Assembly: GCF_018310345.1 (NCBI RefSeq)
Contig: NZ_JAGXBY010000004.1
Span: 62,001-126,000 of the forward strand
Length of the DNA: 64,000 bases
From: Ornithinibacillus massiliensis
GTDB lineage: Bacteria; Bacillota; Bacilli; Bacillales; Amphibacillaceae
Direction of reading: 5' to 3'
Part shown: in pieces, positions 63,816-64,000 of the stretch
How positions within the stretch are numbered: the first letter of the stretch is position 1
Layout: each line of letters starts with the position of its first letter
The notes under the pieces: generated by a model
The model's database searches: none
What the model was told of the DNA's origin: nothing
Seen by the model: only the letters and a program-made list of their open reading frames with translations
Made by a program: the position numbers and the translations under genes

Positions 63816-64000
63816 TCAAATGAAATAGGGAACTAAAACTTCCGGTAAACCTAAATTCTCCTCAGTAATACGTTGTAATTCGTCGGATGTAAGCAGATGA
63901 CTAATATTGATTACCGAAAACAATTTGCCTATAACAGGGCTCTTTAACTAGTTCGACGTTTGTTAATGGATTCACAGCCAAAAATTTACTACTTGAAAAA
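63816..64000 (-). pseudogene. C-terminal part of an unknown gene with apparent frameshift (runs off window)
   Basis: Leftward from the right edge one frame gives KFLAVNPLTNVELVKEP and then meets TAG at 63901; a second frame gives PVIGKLFSVINISHLL and TSDELQRITEENLGLPEVLV, ending in TGA at 63816. Removing one C from the CCC near 63938 would join them smoothly through VKEPVIGK. The product is not recognised. It ends next to the TetR operator. With only about 60 codons visible, both the gene and the frameshift remain tentative. Confidence 0.5.

Overview
The window is a chromosomal segment of a low-GC, Gram-positive, spore-forming member of the Bacillaceae. The base composition, strong AGGAGG ribosome binding sites with several TTG and GTG starts, a Tlp spore protein, ABC-F, PdxST/PdxR and YkvS/YbxH-like genes all fit the Oceanobacillus/Virgibacillus side of the family. 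The genus is an inference. No rRNA, tRNA or CRISPR array was seen.

Left part (1-11 kb). After an edge-truncated nucleotidyltransferase and a zinc peptidase comes a leftward operon: aminotransferase, ThDP decarboxylase-like enzyme, aldehyde dehydrogenase, lysine 6-dehydrogenase-like enzyme, IclR regulator and DUF3870 protein. It reads as lysine catabolism: lysine to aminoadipate semialdehyde, aminoadipate, oxoadipate, glutarate semialdehyde and glutarate. Back to back with it is a rightward kynUBA operon for tryptophan to anthranilate, with a cre-like site in front.

Middle part (11-44 kb). This holds a second DnaN sliding clamp beside an IS1595 remnant, a DUF3916 gene and two kinds of dispersed palindromic repeat. 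Housekeeping genes follow: C45 hydrolase, ABC-F, P1 peptidase, RluA. Next is an unusual regulator in which an alpha/beta-hydrolase domain without its catalytic Ser and His is fused to a winged-helix domain. Then come an orphan IS3 OrfA, an amidase, a MoxR/VWA pair (yojNO-like), pdxR divergent from pdxST, an amidohydrolase, TauE exporter, chemotaxis receptor, ketopantoate reductase, large catalase, CadD, alcohol dehydrogenase, PepF, CysK and PepV.

Iron region (44-50 kb). A cobalamin riboswitch with its own terminator stands before an acyl-CoA thioesterase, not before a B12 gene. A siderophore ABC operon is divergent from a ferredoxin-NADP reductase, with two Fur boxes between them. A repeat hairpin splits the transport operon between binding protein and permeases.

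Right part (50-64 kb). A glycine/aromatic-rich protein, a 52-bp tandem repeat, Tlp, a decayed SDR pseudogene and a CPA2 antiporter lead into a complete vanG-type glycopeptide-resistance cluster: vanR, vanS, D-Ala-D-Ser ligase, vanXY and vanT. vanXY carries a one-base frameshift. Beyond it are an alpha-oxoamine synthase, a Tat-signal nitroreductase (also frameshifted), a TetR regulator with a near-perfect operator, and a frameshifted gene running off the edge. At several genes the start was moved from the longest ORF to the codon that has a proper ribosome binding site.
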